From a cyanobacterium endosymbiont of Epithemia clementina EcSB (GTDB lineage: Bacteria; Cyanobacteriota; Cyanobacteriia; Cyanobacteriales; Microcystaceae), in NCBI RefSeq assembly GCF_029919255.1, contig NZ_CP123991.1, positions 1,853,110-1,917,109 on the forward strand: DNA of 64,000 nt, in the 5' to 3' direction. This document shows, one piece after another, positions 11,854 through 20,731 of this stretch. Below the pieces are notes generated by a model that was not told where the DNA came from, did not search any database, and worked only from the letters and a program-made list of their open reading frames with translations. The translations under genes were made by a program, and so were the position numbers. How positions within the stretch are numbered: the stretch's first letter is position 1; each line of letters starts with the position of its first letter.

Positions 11854-12021
11854 TTAATTTTTATCATCAAAATACTCATCCTCGGAAGAATTGATTTCAT
11901 CTTTAAATTCCCGTAGAGTTTTTCCCAAATTAGATCCAATTTCGGGAATTTTTTTAGGACCAAAAATTAATAAAGCAACACCGACAATAACCACTACTTC
12001 CGTCCATCCTAATCCAAACAT
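11854..12021 (-). CDS. tatA: Twin-arginine translocase subunit TatA, short form
   Basis: TatA forms the membrane channel that exports folded proteins with twin-arginine signals. The 55-residue product (MFGLGWTEVVVIVG...) has the Gly-rich N-terminal membrane helix at about 5-20, the hinge FGPKKIPEIG at 20-29 and the amphipathic helix SNLGKTLREFKDEI, all diagnostic of TatA/B. It is shorter than most TatA proteins, ending in an acidic tail soon after the amphipathic helix, but the essential parts are there. A likely client in this window is the NrtA-like lipoprotein at 33.5 kb, which has a KRRQF motif. Confidence 0.9.
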   Translation of the reverse strand: MFGLGWTEVVVIVGVALLIFGPKKIPEIGSNLGKTLREFKDEINSSEDEYFDDKN

Positions 12022-12257
12022 ATCAACTCCAGATACTACAACAATTAATTCGGTTTGATCAATAAATTACTAGTAATATTCTATGCTAGAAAAACACCGA
12101 AGTTTAAAGGATAACACTGAATTAATTTCTTAACATAATGCTAGAATAGCCTAGACTGCAACAATTGAGTTTGATGCTAGTGGAGAATTGCTTGGACAAA
12201 TTTTATCTTGTGTAGCACTCCTCGCCAATGATCCGAAAATTGTAGCTAGTAAGCGGT

Positions 12258-13004
12258 ATGTTAGACACTTCACCTGTTTCTGTTCGCTCTCAACTCAACC
12301 CCTTGATACGACTACTCGCTGATATCATCCAATTTCATTGGGAACAGTATCTACCCCTAGTCTCCTATGAATTACCTGATGGGTTAGGACATGTGGAAGG
12401 AAAACTCGGAGGTAAAAAAGTGGTGATTGAAAATCAATGCTATCAAACTCCTCAGTTCCGTAAACTCCATTTAGAATTGGCAAAAGTAGGACAGGAATTG
12501 GATATTCTTCATTGTGTGATGTTTCCTCATCCGATTTATTCCCTACCTATGTTCGGTTGTGATATCGTAGCAAGTCCTAGAAGAGTAATTGCGGCAATCG
12601 CAGATTTATCTCCTGCTAACCAAGAACTGACTCTTTCTTCAGAATACCACCAAGCCCTATCCCAATCACCAGTTTTGGAGTTTTCTGAATCTCGTGGATT
12701 ACCCGAATGGGGCGATATTTTCTCTGACTATTGTTTATTTATCCGTCCAACTGACCTAGAAGAAGAAACTCAATTCTTGTCTCGTGTGACTGAATTTTTG
12801 AAAATTCACTGTCAAACTGCGATGGATTCTAAAACTGTTTCTAATAAACAGCAAATGTCTAATTTAGCCGGACAGCATTACTATTGCACAAAGCAACAAC
12901 AAAATGATAAAACCCGTCGGCTTCTAGAAAAAGCTTTTGGTGAAAAATGGGCTAATAAATATATGACTCAAGTGTTGTTTGACTTACCTCCCCAGGATAA
13001 ATAA
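12258..13004 (+). CDS. pcyA: Phycocyanobilin:ferredoxin oxidoreductase
   Basis: It reduces biliverdin IXalpha to phycocyanobilin with four electrons from ferredoxin, for phycobiliproteins and bilin photoreceptors. The 248-residue length is normal. By alignment from memory to Synechocystis PcyA (Glu76, His88, Asp105) the catalytic residues fall at E73, H85 and D102 and are all present (LELAKVGQ, ILHCVMF, FGCDIV). The frame is intact. No phycobilisome gene and no heme oxygenase is in the window. Retention in a genome that is shedding genes suggests the bilin is still used, perhaps for a photoreceptor. Confidence 0.95.
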   Translation: MLDTSPVSVRSQLNPLIRLLADIIQFHWEQYLPLVSYELPDGLGHVEGKLGGKKVVIENQCYQTPQFRKLHLELAKVGQELDILHCVMFPHPIYSLPMFGCDIVASPRRVIAAIADLSPANQELTLSSEYHQALSQSPVLEFSESRGLPEWGDIFSDYCLFIRPTDLEEETQFLSRVTEFLKIHCQTAMDSKTVSNKQQMSNLAGQHYYCTKQQQNDKTRRLLEKAFGEKWANKYMTQVLFDLPPQDK

Positions 13005-13100
13005 ACTCTTGAAAAGTAACTCTAAAAAGACAGTGAAAGAAGTTTTTAGTTAAAAATATATGACTTCCTACCAAGAATTAATTAGAGGAAACATTTAAGA

Positions 13101-13694
13101 ATGAATGAGAAAGCAAGACTGTTAGAAACGATCGCCGGCAAAAATCGAGGGTTATTAGCAACGGAAATGGATCGGGTAAGAGTTCTCTCGGCCTTAGAAC
13201 AACTTGAAGATCATAACCCCATCCCTCAAACGCTAGAAGCAAAAGAATTCCTCGATGGGAATTGGAGGTTACTCTATACCACAAGTAAAGGAATTTTAGG
13301 ACTTGACCGCCTTCCCATATTGCAATTAGGACAAATTTATCAATGTCTTCGCATGGCTGATGGGAAACTTTACAATATTGCTGAAATTATTGGAGTACCT
13401 TTTTTAGAAGGATTAGTGAGTGTTATAGCTAAGTTTGAAGTCGTCTCTGACAGGCGAATTAATGTTAAGTTTGAACGTTATATTATTGGTCCCCAAAGGT
13501 TATTAGGATATCGATCACCTACCCAATTAATTAAAGACATTGAAGCAGGAAAAAAGTTTTTTCCTTTAGACTTTAGTATCGAAAGTCAAGAACAAAAGGG
13601 ATGGTTAGAAATTACTTATTTAGATGATGATCTTCGAGTAGGGAGAGGGAATGAAGGAAATGTATTTGTTCTATCTAAAGAAAAGGGAATTTAA
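13101..13694 (+). CDS. PAP/fibrillin family protein
   Basis: Members of this family (plastid lipid-associated protein, PF04755) bind thylakoids or lipid droplets in plastids and cyanobacteria; the molecular role is unclear. The 197-residue protein shows the family core: LDGNWRLLYTTSKGILGLDR at about 51-70, then RVGRGNEGNVFVLSK near the C-terminus. The start at 13101 has a GAGGA site about 12 bp upstream. It follows pcyA by 96 bp on the same strand and the two could be cotranscribed. Confidence 0.88.
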   Translation: MNEKARLLETIAGKNRGLLATEMDRVRVLSALEQLEDHNPIPQTLEAKEFLDGNWRLLYTTSKGILGLDRLPILQLGQIYQCLRMADGKLYNIAEIIGVPFLEGLVSVIAKFEVVSDRRINVKFERYIIGPQRLLGYRSPTQLIKDIEAGKKFFPLDFSIESQEQKGWLEITYLDDDLRVGRGNEGNVFVLSKEKGI

Positions 13695-14538
13695 CTAAAT
13701 TTTTAGAATAATTGAGCCAATGTCATGTCTTTTTTCGATCAATTACTGATATTTTAACACTGATTGCGGAAGAAATACGAGCTCTTCATAGTCAGAGTAG
13801 AGTAAATTACTAGTTAATAACTTCCAAAACTCTTTTGTCCTGAATGTGATTCGATTGCTCCTATGACTGCTATGGCTAATTCATATGCATCTTCTTTATT
13901 TAACTAAAAGTTCTTCTTTACTCCTCTTCTTAGAAAGACCCTTAAACGAAGAGATGATATTTAGCTAATCTGACTATGCGAAACTTGTGATATAAAACTA
14001 ACTAGTAAGCCAAATTAGGAAACTTTAGAGATAAAAATTGACGTAATTTATAAATTCATAAGCTCTCGTTTCAATCAACTTCAATTTACTATTGATACCT
14101 TATACTGTTACTTGGTTAAAATAGGTAATAATTTCTTCTAATCGAATATCTAGCCTAGGTGCTTCGATAACTTTTTTACATCAATCAACTAATTTTTATA
14201 ATCGTTGTACCCCATGAGTGTTCAAAAAAACTATTATCAATTGCCACTTTATCTAATTGGTGCATTTTTGAGAAGACTGGTAAAATTTTACACACCTTGT
14301 TTATTTGTTTCTCATTCTTTACTTGAATATTCTTGTTTTTTAAGTCAAACATATTTGCTCTTATTTTAACCCTGGCAAGATTTTTTCTTTTTGACTAGTG
14401 CTTTCAAGCTCTACTTATTTAAGCTCACCTACTTACCATCAAACATCTGTGTCCCCAAAACCGTTAACATTTTCATAGGTGCAGGTGCAGTATAAAAAAT
14501 CCTTAACATTAGCTTACAAGGAGAACTTAAAAATTACA
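13695..14538. other. Spacer with a dead ISL3-type element
   Basis: About 840 bp between the fibrillin gene and mrp. It includes the transposase remnant at 13985-14180; the rest (13700-13950, 14190-14500) looks like degraded coding sequence that I cannot identify. Just before mrp there is an AAGGAGAA site near 14518. Confidence 0.6.
13985..14180 (-). mobile_element. ISL3-type transposase remnant (copy 1)
   Basis: The minus strand gives RLDIRLEEIITYFNQVTV, a stop, then GINSKLKLIETRAYEFINY. This matches the C-terminal signature of ISL3/IS204-type transposases (typically EGVNNKIKLIKRRAYGF). Stops follow and the rest of the element is absent or unreadable. A second copy with the same organisation lies at 23510-23745. 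Confidence 0.65.
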
Positions 14539-15600
14539 ATGTTCGATACTCAATCGGTTTTAGAAGTCTTACGTCCAGTTCAAGACCCTGAACTCCAAAA
14601 GAGCTTAGTAGACTTAAATATGATTCGTAATGTAGTCATTGATGGCTCCCAAGTCAGTTTTACCCTAGTCTTGACTACTCCTGCTTGTCCTTTAAGAGAA
14701 TTTATCGTTGAAGATTGTCAAAAAGCCGTTAAACAATTACCAGGGGTGAAAACTGTTGAAGTAAAAGTAACCGCCGAAACCCCTCAACAAAAAGTGTTAC
14801 CCAGTCAACAATCTGTCGCTGGAACCAAAAATATCATCGCTATTTCGAGTGGTAAAGGAGGTGTGGGGAAAAGCACTGTTGCAGTAAATATAGCTGTTGC
14901 TTTGGCCCAAACGGGAGCTAAAGTCGGCTTACTCGATGCTGACATTTACGGTCCCAATACTCCGATTATGTTAGGATTAGCCAACGCACGGTTTAAGGTA
15001 GAACAGGGGGACCACAGGGAAGTCCTAGAGCCTGTCCTTAATTATGGGATAAAAATAGTGTCCATGGGCTTTTTAATTGACCCTGATCAACCAGTTATCT
15101 GGCGTGGTCCAATGCTAAATGGCATTATTCGTCAATTTCTCTATCAATTCAATTGGGGAGCCTTAGATTATTTAGTGGTAGATATGCCCCCAGGAACTGG
15201 AGACGTTCAATTAACTCTCGCTCAAGCAGTTCCTATGGCGGGTGTTGTCATTGTTACCACTCCTCAAACCGTATCCCTGGCAGATGCTCGTCGTGGGCTA
15301 AAAATGTTCCAACAATTAGGGGTTAATGTGTTGGGACTGGTGGAAAACATGAGCTATTTTATTCCCCCTGACTTACCTGATCGCACTTACGATCTCTTTG
15401 GTTCGGGTGGGGGTCAAAAGGCTTCCATAGAATTAAATGTTCCCTTACTTGGTTGTATCCCCTTCGAAATTGCTTTACGTGAAGGAGGAGATCAAGGAAT
15501 TCCCATTGTTGTAGCTGCCCCTGAATCGGTTTCTGCTAAAGCATTAACCGCAACCGCTAAACAAATTGCTGCTAAGGTATCGGTAGCTACTTTAACCTAA
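14539..15600 (+). CDS. mrp: Mrp/NBP35-family Fe-S carrier ATPase
   Basis: Proteins of this family carry and deliver iron-sulfur clusters. From ATG 14539 (MFDTQSVLEVL) the 353-residue protein has an N-terminal MIP18/DUF59 domain (about 1-80, with ACPL), then a P-loop ATPase with the deviant Walker A SSGKGGVGKST at 103-113, DADIYGPNTP, and VVDMPPGTGDVQL. An upstream GTG at 14479 is in frame but family members start at the ATG. The CxxC typical of some members is not obvious. It precedes rodA by 35 bp and may share its transcript. Confidence 0.92.
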   Translation: MFDTQSVLEVLRPVQDPELQKSLVDLNMIRNVVIDGSQVSFTLVLTTPACPLREFIVEDCQKAVKQLPGVKTVEVKVTAETPQQKVLPSQQSVAGTKNIIAISSGKGGVGKSTVAVNIAVALAQTGAKVGLLDADIYGPNTPIMLGLANARFKVEQGDHREVLEPVLNYGIKIVSMGFLIDPDQPVIWRGPMLNGIIRQFLYQFNWGALDYLVVDMPPGTGDVQLTLAQAVPMAGVVIVTTPQTVSLADARRGLKMFQQLGVNVLGLVENMSYFIPPDLPDRTYDLFGSGGGQKASIELNVPLLGCIPFEIALREGGDQGIPIVVAAPESVSAKALTATAKQIAAKVSVATLT

Positions 15601-15635
15601 GTTAAGAAACTATTTTAAATGAGGAGTTGTCCTGA

Positions 15636-16889
15636 ATGATGCCTAGACTTGCTAAAAGACGACGTTTACCTTTGTGGTTGTATAACCTAGCCCAAGTTGA
15701 TTGGCTATTGATGTTTTTAATTGTGGGTTTAACCAGTTTAGGAGGGTTGATGATCCGCAGTACCGAACTTCTAGAAGGATCGGTAGATTGGTGGCAACAT
15801 TGGATTTTTGGGATAATAGGGTTAGTGATCACTTTTACTTTAGCTCGCTGGAGATATGAACCTCTTATACAGTTGCATTGGGTAACCTACGCTATCACCA
15901 ATATTTCTCTTATTGCGGTGATTATCATTGGAGTAGCGGCTAATGGGGCGCAAAGTTGGATTAGTATTGGTAGCTTTAATATTCAACCTTCAGAATTTGC
16001 TAAAGTCGGTCTGATTATTACCTTAGGGGCCCTGTTACATGAAAAACAAGCCACAACAATCCCAGCCGTCTTAAGAATTTTTGCGGTAATGGCAGTTCCT
16101 TGGGTGCTGATAATGTTACAACCAGATTTAGGGACAGGATTAGTTTTTACAGCAATTACTTTGGGAATGTTATATTGGGCAAATATGCACCCAGGATGGC
16201 TCATTTTAATTCTATCTCCCCTGGTTTCTGCGATGTTAGTCAACGTCTTGCCCCTAGGTTGGATTATTTGGACAGTGATCATGGGTTCAATTGCTTGGTT
16301 TACTTTACCCTTGCGTTTTGCCTTTGCCATGGGAGCGGTCGCTATTAATATAGTAGCAGGGCAATTAAGTGGTGTGTTATGGAGATTACTTCAAGACTAC
16401 CAAAAAGATCGCCTAACTCTTTTTTTAGAACCAGAAAAAAATCCCCTCGGTGGGGGTTATCAGTTAATTCAGTCCCGCATTGCTATTGGTTCGGGAGAAT
16501 TATGGGGACGGGGACTGCATCAGGGAACTCAAACTCAACTAAATTTTATTCCTGAACAACATACGGATTTTATTTTCGCGGCAGTCGGAGAAGAGTTTGG
16601 TTTTATTGGCAGTATTTGTGTTTTATTTGCCTTTTGGTTAATTTGTTTTCGCTTAGTAATTATTGCCTGTCAGGCTAAAGAAAACTTCGGTTCTTTATTG
16701 GCTGTTGGAATGTTATCAATGATCGCATTTCAAGTTGTCGTTAATATCTGCATGACGGTAGGTTTAGCTCCTATTACGGGGATTCCTCTGCCCTGGTTAA
16801 GTTATGGTAGATCCGCCCTACTAACTAATTTTATTGCTCTAGGTTTGGTGGAATCTGTTGCTAATTATAGTACCCAAAAAAGACTTTAG
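15636..16889 (+). CDS. rodA: RodA, SEDS peptidoglycan polymerase
   Basis: RodA polymerises glycan strands for lateral wall growth together with a class B PBP and MreBCD. The 417-residue protein has about ten membrane helices and the SEDS hallmarks: QPSEFAKVGL, QPDLGTGLVF with the catalytic Asp, PEQHTDFIFAAVGEEFGF, and GLAPITGIPLPWLSYGRSAL near the end. An AGGAG site lies about 12 bp before the ATG. RodA rather than FtsW is favoured by GIPLPWLSYG and the extended middle loop. With mreBCD at 56-58.5 kb it gives a full elongation module. Confidence 0.92.
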   Translation: MMPRLAKRRRLPLWLYNLAQVDWLLMFLIVGLTSLGGLMIRSTELLEGSVDWWQHWIFGIIGLVITFTLARWRYEPLIQLHWVTYAITNISLIAVIIIGVAANGAQSWISIGSFNIQPSEFAKVGLIITLGALLHEKQATTIPAVLRIFAVMAVPWVLIMLQPDLGTGLVFTAITLGMLYWANMHPGWLILILSPLVSAMLVNVLPLGWIIWTVIMGSIAWFTLPLRFAFAMGAVAINIVAGQLSGVLWRLLQDYQKDRLTLFLEPEKNPLGGGYQLIQSRIAIGSGELWGRGLHQGTQTQLNFIPEQHTDFIFAAVGEEFGFIGSICVLFAFWLICFRLVIIACQAKENFGSLLAVGMLSMIAFQVVVNICMTVGLAPITGIPLPWLSYGRSALLTNFIALGLVESVANYSTQKRL

Positions 16890-16962
16890 TTATCAACTAA
16901 AAGCTATTAGTTAATATTTGACTAATTTAGTTTAATGTTTTTAATTCAATAAGGAGTAAAAA

Positions 16963-17016
16963 ATGTTTAAAACTAACGATTTAACTACCTCCGCTCATAG
17001 GCTCCATGAATTTTAG
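16963..17016 (+). other. Possible 17-codon leader or gene stump
   Basis: An ATG at 16963 with a strong AAGGAG site 6 bp upstream opens a short frame (MFKTNDLTTSAHRLHEF) ending in TAG at 17014-17016. It overlaps, antisense, the 3' end of the next gene. The good ribosome site suggests the start of a lost gene, or a very short peptide. Not recognised. Confidence 0.25.
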
Positions 17017-17260
17017 CATAATAGTCTAAAATTATTTGTATCTGGTGTTTTTCTAGGATATCAAGGGAACTTGGATACTGAATTAGTAAGGTTTCCACTT
17101 GACTCTGAGCATAATCAAACTGTTCTGACTGTTGAGGAATTAACTCAGTGGTTACTCCCTCGATTTGTTGCAAATGAGCCGCTAATTCTCGATATACTGC
17201 TAGAGGTAAATTAGGATAGGCAATTTGCTCCTGTTGTTGTGTAACTGTTGTTTGTCTCAT
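16985..17260 (-). CDS. Small conserved-type hypothetical protein
   Basis: A 91-residue soluble protein, Gln/Leu-rich and predicted mostly helical, with no membrane segment and no signal peptide (MRQTTVTQQQEQIAYPNLPL...). I do not recognise a domain. The frame is clean, codon use looks like that of its neighbours and it has survived in a decaying region, which argues for a real gene. It lies tail to tail with rodA; its 3' end overlaps a small antisense frame. No function is proposed. Confidence 0.65.
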   Translation of the reverse strand: MRQTTVTQQQEQIAYPNLPLAVYRELAAHLQQIEGVTTELIPQQSEQFDYAQSQVETLLIQYPSSLDILEKHQIQIILDYYAKIHGAYERR

Positions 17261-17729
17261 GTCTATTACCTTGATTTTACCTCATCATGAACTTAAAATA
17301 AGTTGACCAGTTTGATATTAATGCTAATCCTGTTTGCGACCTCAAAATTTTGGAATTCCCCCATTAAATTCTGTTTTATGAGCTAATTTTAAGGGATGAG
17401 AGCTTCTTAAACGGATGGTATAACTGTCTTTACTGTGTATCTAAACAAATGATAACTCTTATCTTTTTATCTTCGACTTGCAATAGCAATTTTCTATTCA
17501 AATAGGCGAATAGCCTGCACTACAAAAAAATACCACTGGCTGCTCTTTCGTGATTTCTTTAACAAGAGGTTTAACCGGACCTTAGAGTTTTTCAAAAAAA
17601 AACACAAAACGTCCAACCTATACTGCTCTAGGACAACATGAGGCTCATACCCATTGATGTTAATAGCTTAAACCGTTACCTTTCAATTGGAAAAGTTAAA
17701 AGTAGCCGTTACGTGACGAACAAGGAACA
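17261..17729. other. Spacer with degraded coding traces
   Basis: About 470 bp. On the minus strand near 17500-17600 one frame reads GPVKPLVKEITKEQPVVFF, which looks like real protein, but stops surround it. I treat it as the trace of a small lost gene of unknown kind. Confidence 0.4.
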
Positions 17730-18113
17730 TTATCCCAATTTCATAAAATGCCAGTCGGGGCGAAGGTTACGAGCATCTCGTAAATAAGAATGATAGATTT
17801 CTACTTGAGGCTTTGGGGTATTGAAGTGAATTAACACCCGAATACATCTTTGTAAGCTTCCTTCCACGTGCATTTGTTGCAGATCTAATAAAGGAACATT
17901 ATCCCAATGCGGACGTTGACGGGCGATCGCTGCGGGAAAAATGGCATCAAGGTCTTTGGTAGTGGTAAAGGTCGCACTAACTATGTCTTCGGGATCAAGT
18001 TGGTTGCGGATTTCAATCTCCTCAAGCAATTCGGTTACAGCATCCTTTATCGCTTCCTTGGTATTGTCTGATACTGTGGTTGCTCCTCGAATGCCCCGCA
18101 CTTTGCAATTCAC
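17730..18113 (-). CDS. aroH: Chorismate mutase, AroH type
   Basis: It rearranges chorismate to prephenate, feeding phenylalanine and tyrosine synthesis. I set the start at the GTG at 18113, giving 127 residues (MNCKVRGIRGATTVSDNT), the usual AroH length; it has a GGAGG site 8 bp upstream, whereas the ATG at 18146 has none. Family features: RGIRGATTV at the N-terminus with the active-site Arg, ATFTTTKDLDAIFPA, and CIRVLIHFNT. It lies 39 bp behind sppA on the same strand and is probably cotranscribed with it. Confidence 0.93.
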   Translation of the reverse strand: MNCKVRGIRGATTVSDNTKEAIKDAVTELLEEIEIRNQLDPEDIVSATFTTTKDLDAIFPAAIARQRPHWDNVPLLDLQQMHVEGSLQRCIRVLIHFNTPKPQVEIYHSYLRDARNLRPDWHFMKLG

Positions 18114-18152
18114 AATCAAATCCCTCCAACAACTTTTGCTTAACATTAGAGT

Positions 18153-18971
18153 TTAAGGTCGATATAACCATAATGGTTGGCCATTGGTCATTAACTCAAA
18201 CTTAACCCAATCTATTGCTACTTTTAACCCAGATTTGCTTTTATTCTGAGATAAAACTCGATTCCATAGAGATTTAGGTTCTTCAATGGTATAACATTGG
18301 GCTTGATCGGGATTGAGTCCCGCCAATTCAGCCGCCCAGCGACGGGCATCTTCTTCAGTTCCTAGGCGATCAACCACTCCTAATTCTAAGGCCTGTTGTC
18401 CGGTAAAAATGCGTCCATCAGCAAAACTTTTAACTTTCTCTACATCTAAATTACGACCTTGAGCAACGGTATTGACAAATTGTTGATAACTCACATCAAT
18501 CATTTCTTGAAGAATGGTCTGTTCTTCTGCAGTTAATTCCCGATCAAAAGAAAGAATGTCTTTATAAGGACCAGATTTAATTACTTTAAAAGAAACCCCA
18601 ACTTTATCGAGGAACCGTTCAAGGTTATTTCCTCGCAAAATAACTCCAATGCTCCCAGTAATAGTTCCTGGGTTAGCAACAATATACTCTGCGCCTACTC
18701 CAATATAAACGCCCCCAGAAGCAGAAATATTACCAAAACTTGCTACTACTTTGACTTTTTCTCTTAATTTTTTGAGCGCTTCGTAAATCTCTTGAGAATC
18801 TGCTACTGTCCCCCCTGGGGAATCAATTCGTAGAAGTAAAGCAGGGAATTTTTTTTCTTTAACGATTTTTAAAGCTTTCAAAACATTTTTACGGGTTTCT
18901 GAGGCAATAGCACCATTAACTTCAATACGGGCAATTTGTTTAGTTGGTCTAGGTTTAAACGGCCAAATCAT
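18153..18971 (-). CDS. sppA: Signal peptide peptidase SppA (S49 family, short form)
   Basis: A membrane-associated serine protease that digests cleaved signal peptides. The 272-residue protein is the single-domain form. The Ser/Lys dyad is readable: Ser85 in SASGG (83-87) and Lys137 in GPYKD. Other family parts are IDSPGGTV at 49-56 and PGTITGSIGVI at 101-111. The N-terminus lacks a clear long membrane helix. It is the upstream member of an sppA-aroH pair. Confidence 0.92.
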   Translation of the reverse strand: MIWPFKPRPTKQIARIEVNGAIASETRKNVLKALKIVKEKKFPALLLRIDSPGGTVADSQEIYEALKKLREKVKVVASFGNISASGGVYIGVGAEYIVANPGTITGSIGVILRGNNLERFLDKVGVSFKVIKSGPYKDILSFDRELTAEEQTILQEMIDVSYQQFVNTVAQGRNLDVEKVKSFADGRIFTGQQALELGVVDRLGTEEDARRWAAELAGLNPDQAQCYTIEEPKSLWNRVLSQNKSKSGLKVAIDWVKFELMTNGQPLWLYRP

Positions 18972-19084
18972 AAGCGGTTTTTAATTGTTCAATAGAAAAG
19001 ATAAAACTATGGATTTTCTAGAATGAAGTATAATAGTAGTCAATGATTTTCTGAAGTCTTAATTTTGAGTGTGTTCTTTAACTC

Positions 19085-19118
19085 CAGAAACTTGATTTTT
19101 CTAAAAATCAAGTTTCTG
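19085..19118. repeat. Perfect 16-bp hairpin 3' of the decarboxylase gene
   Basis: Arms CAGAAACTTGATTTTT (19085-19100) and AAAAATCAAGTTTCTG (19103-19118) are exact complements around 2 nt. It lies 130 bp past the decarboxylase stop and upstream of sppA, both minus-strand. The inner A/T pairs give a T-run within the stem, so it may act as a transcript end. Confidence 0.75.
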
Positions 19119-19249
19119 AGATCTTAGAGCCCTTGTAGAATAAGACTTTCAGTTTTTGACTTGATTGTAATGTCTTCATAGCTAGTTTAGAAAAGCCAAG
19201 ATTATTTTACCGAGTCTCTGATTGTAACATCTTTAATTGATGTTTTCCA

Positions 19250-20731
19250 TTAAACCAATACTTTTAATTTTTGTAAGCTCGAATCGCTACAGCCAGTAAC
19301 ACTAGCTCCTAGAGCTAACACTGTTTTTAAATATTCTAAGGTCTGATCGGTAATTTTTTCCCCTGGCATTAAAATAGGAATTCCTGGAGGATAAGTACAA
19401 ATTAAATCTCCACTAATTCTGCCAAGACTATAGTTAAAATCAACCATTTTTGTCGCAGCGAAAAAAGTTTCACGAGGGGAGATGGGGGAATGGGGAGATG
19501 GGGGAATGGGGAGATGGGGGAATGAGGAGATGGGAGAATGGGGAGAAAAATACGAGTTACTTAGGATTTGGAAAGCTGCTATTAGTTTAGTGATATCATC
19601 TGTTGTATTCCCCATAGAAATAATAAATGCTAAATGACGTAACATCGGTAATTCTGCCGTTATTCCTAATTGTTGATGGAGAATTTTATCGACTTCAAAG
19701 CCACTTAATCCCAAAGCTGTAATATTCACTGTTAATCGCGTAGTATCCAAGTAATAAAAACTGCAAAAAGGTTCTTTTAAATCTAGAATAGATAAGCCTT
19801 GAATATGACTTAATTGCTGCCTAGCTTTGTTAGCAAATTCAATAGTTTTATCCAATAATTCTTTTCCATATAATGCCATTTGTTGTCTGGCTGCATCCAA
19901 AGATGCTAACAATAAATAACTCGGACTTGTAGACTCAATTAACTGTAACGCACGACTAATTCTTTGGGGATCAATGCGTGTACCTTGAAGATGTAACATA
20001 GAAGCCTGAGTCATCGCTCCTAATACCTTATGGGTCGATTGTACGGTTAAATCTGCTCCCATGGATAAAGCACAAGGCGGCAAGTCTTGATGAAAGGTAA
20101 AATGACCCCCATGAGCCTCATCGACCAGCAAAGGAATTCCCTGACGATGGGTTATATCTGCGATCACTTTTATATCGCCACAAATACCATGGTAGGTGGG
20201 GTAAACTATCATAACTGCCTTAACATCAGAATTTTCTTCTAACACCTGTTTTAAGGCATTTGGAGTAATGCTATAAGAAAGATCCCAAAGGGGATCATAA
20301 TAAGGATTAAGAAAAACCGGAACTGCCCCCGATATAATTAACCCCGTTATTGCTGATTGGTGAATATTACGGGGTAAAATAATCTTATCTCCTGGGTTAC
20401 AAGTAGCTAAAATTGCTGCAATAATACCACAAGTTGAACCATTTACTAAAAACCAAGTATTTTCTGCCCCAAATGCCTCTGCTGCTAATTCCTGCGCTTT
20501 TTTGATCACTCCTGATGGGGCAAACAAATTATCTAATTCGGGCAATTCTGGTAAGTCAGCAGTAAATACAGTTTTTCCTAGTAACTTTTCTAAAGATTGT
20601 GGTATTCCATGCCCCTGTTTATGACCAGGTGCATGAAAAGCTACATTTTTTTGAGATATTAATGTTCTTAATGCCTCAATAAGGGGCATTTTGGATTGAG
20701 AGTTTAAAAATGTGTGTTGCGATAGGGTCAT
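19250..20731 (-). CDS. Orn/Lys/Arg decarboxylase family, PLP-dependent
   Basis: Family members decarboxylate ornithine, lysine or arginine for polyamine synthesis; the substrate cannot be told from sequence here. The 493-residue protein shows FHAPGHKQG at 32-40, the PLP-stacking DEAHGGH at 204-210 and the Schiff-base lysine K235 in STHK, then a small C-terminal domain (GRISGDLICTYPPGIPILMPGE). Between the two domains, residues about 394-420, is a Pro/Ser/His-rich insert encoded by a 16-bp minisatellite, keeping the frame. The core is intact, so it is probably active. Confidence 0.9.
   Translation of the reverse strand: MTLSQHTFLNSQSKMPLIEALRTLISQKNVAFHAPGHKQGHGIPQSLEKLLGKTVFTADLPELPELDNLFAPSGVIKKAQELAAEAFGAENTWFLVNGSTCGIIAAILATCNPGDKIILPRNIHQSAITGLIISGAVPVFLNPYYDPLWDLSYSITPNALKQVLEENSDVKAVMIVYPTYHGICGDIKVIADITHRQGIPLLVDEAHGGHFTFHQDLPPCALSMGADLTVQSTHKVLGAMTQASMLHLQGTRIDPQRISRALQLIESTSPSYLLLASLDAARQQMALYGKELLDKTIEFANKARQQLSHIQGLSILDLKEPFCSFYYLDTTRLTVNITALGLSGFEVDKILHQQLGITAELPMLRHLAFIISMGNTTDDITKLIAAFQILSNSYFSPHSPISSFPHLPIPPSPHSPISPRETFFAATKMVDFNYSLGRISGDLICTYPPGIPILMPGEKITDQTLEYLKTVLALGASVTGCSDSSLQKLKVLV
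19476..19546. repeat. 16-bp minisatellite inside the decarboxylase gene
   Basis: Units GGGGAGATGGGGGAAT at 19476-19491, 19492-19507 and 19508-19523 are identical; a fourth (19524-19539) has two changes and a partial fifth follows to 19546. Because 16 is not a multiple of three, successive units are read in all three frames, giving the peptide SPHSPISSFPHLPIPP on the minus strand without a stop. Similar G-rich repeats are known from other cyanobacterial genomes. Confidence 0.9.

Noticed and set aside
19476-19546. Short repeats resembling a CRISPR array
   Set aside because: Units are 16 bp, directly adjacent with no spacers and inside an open reading frame; it is a minisatellite.
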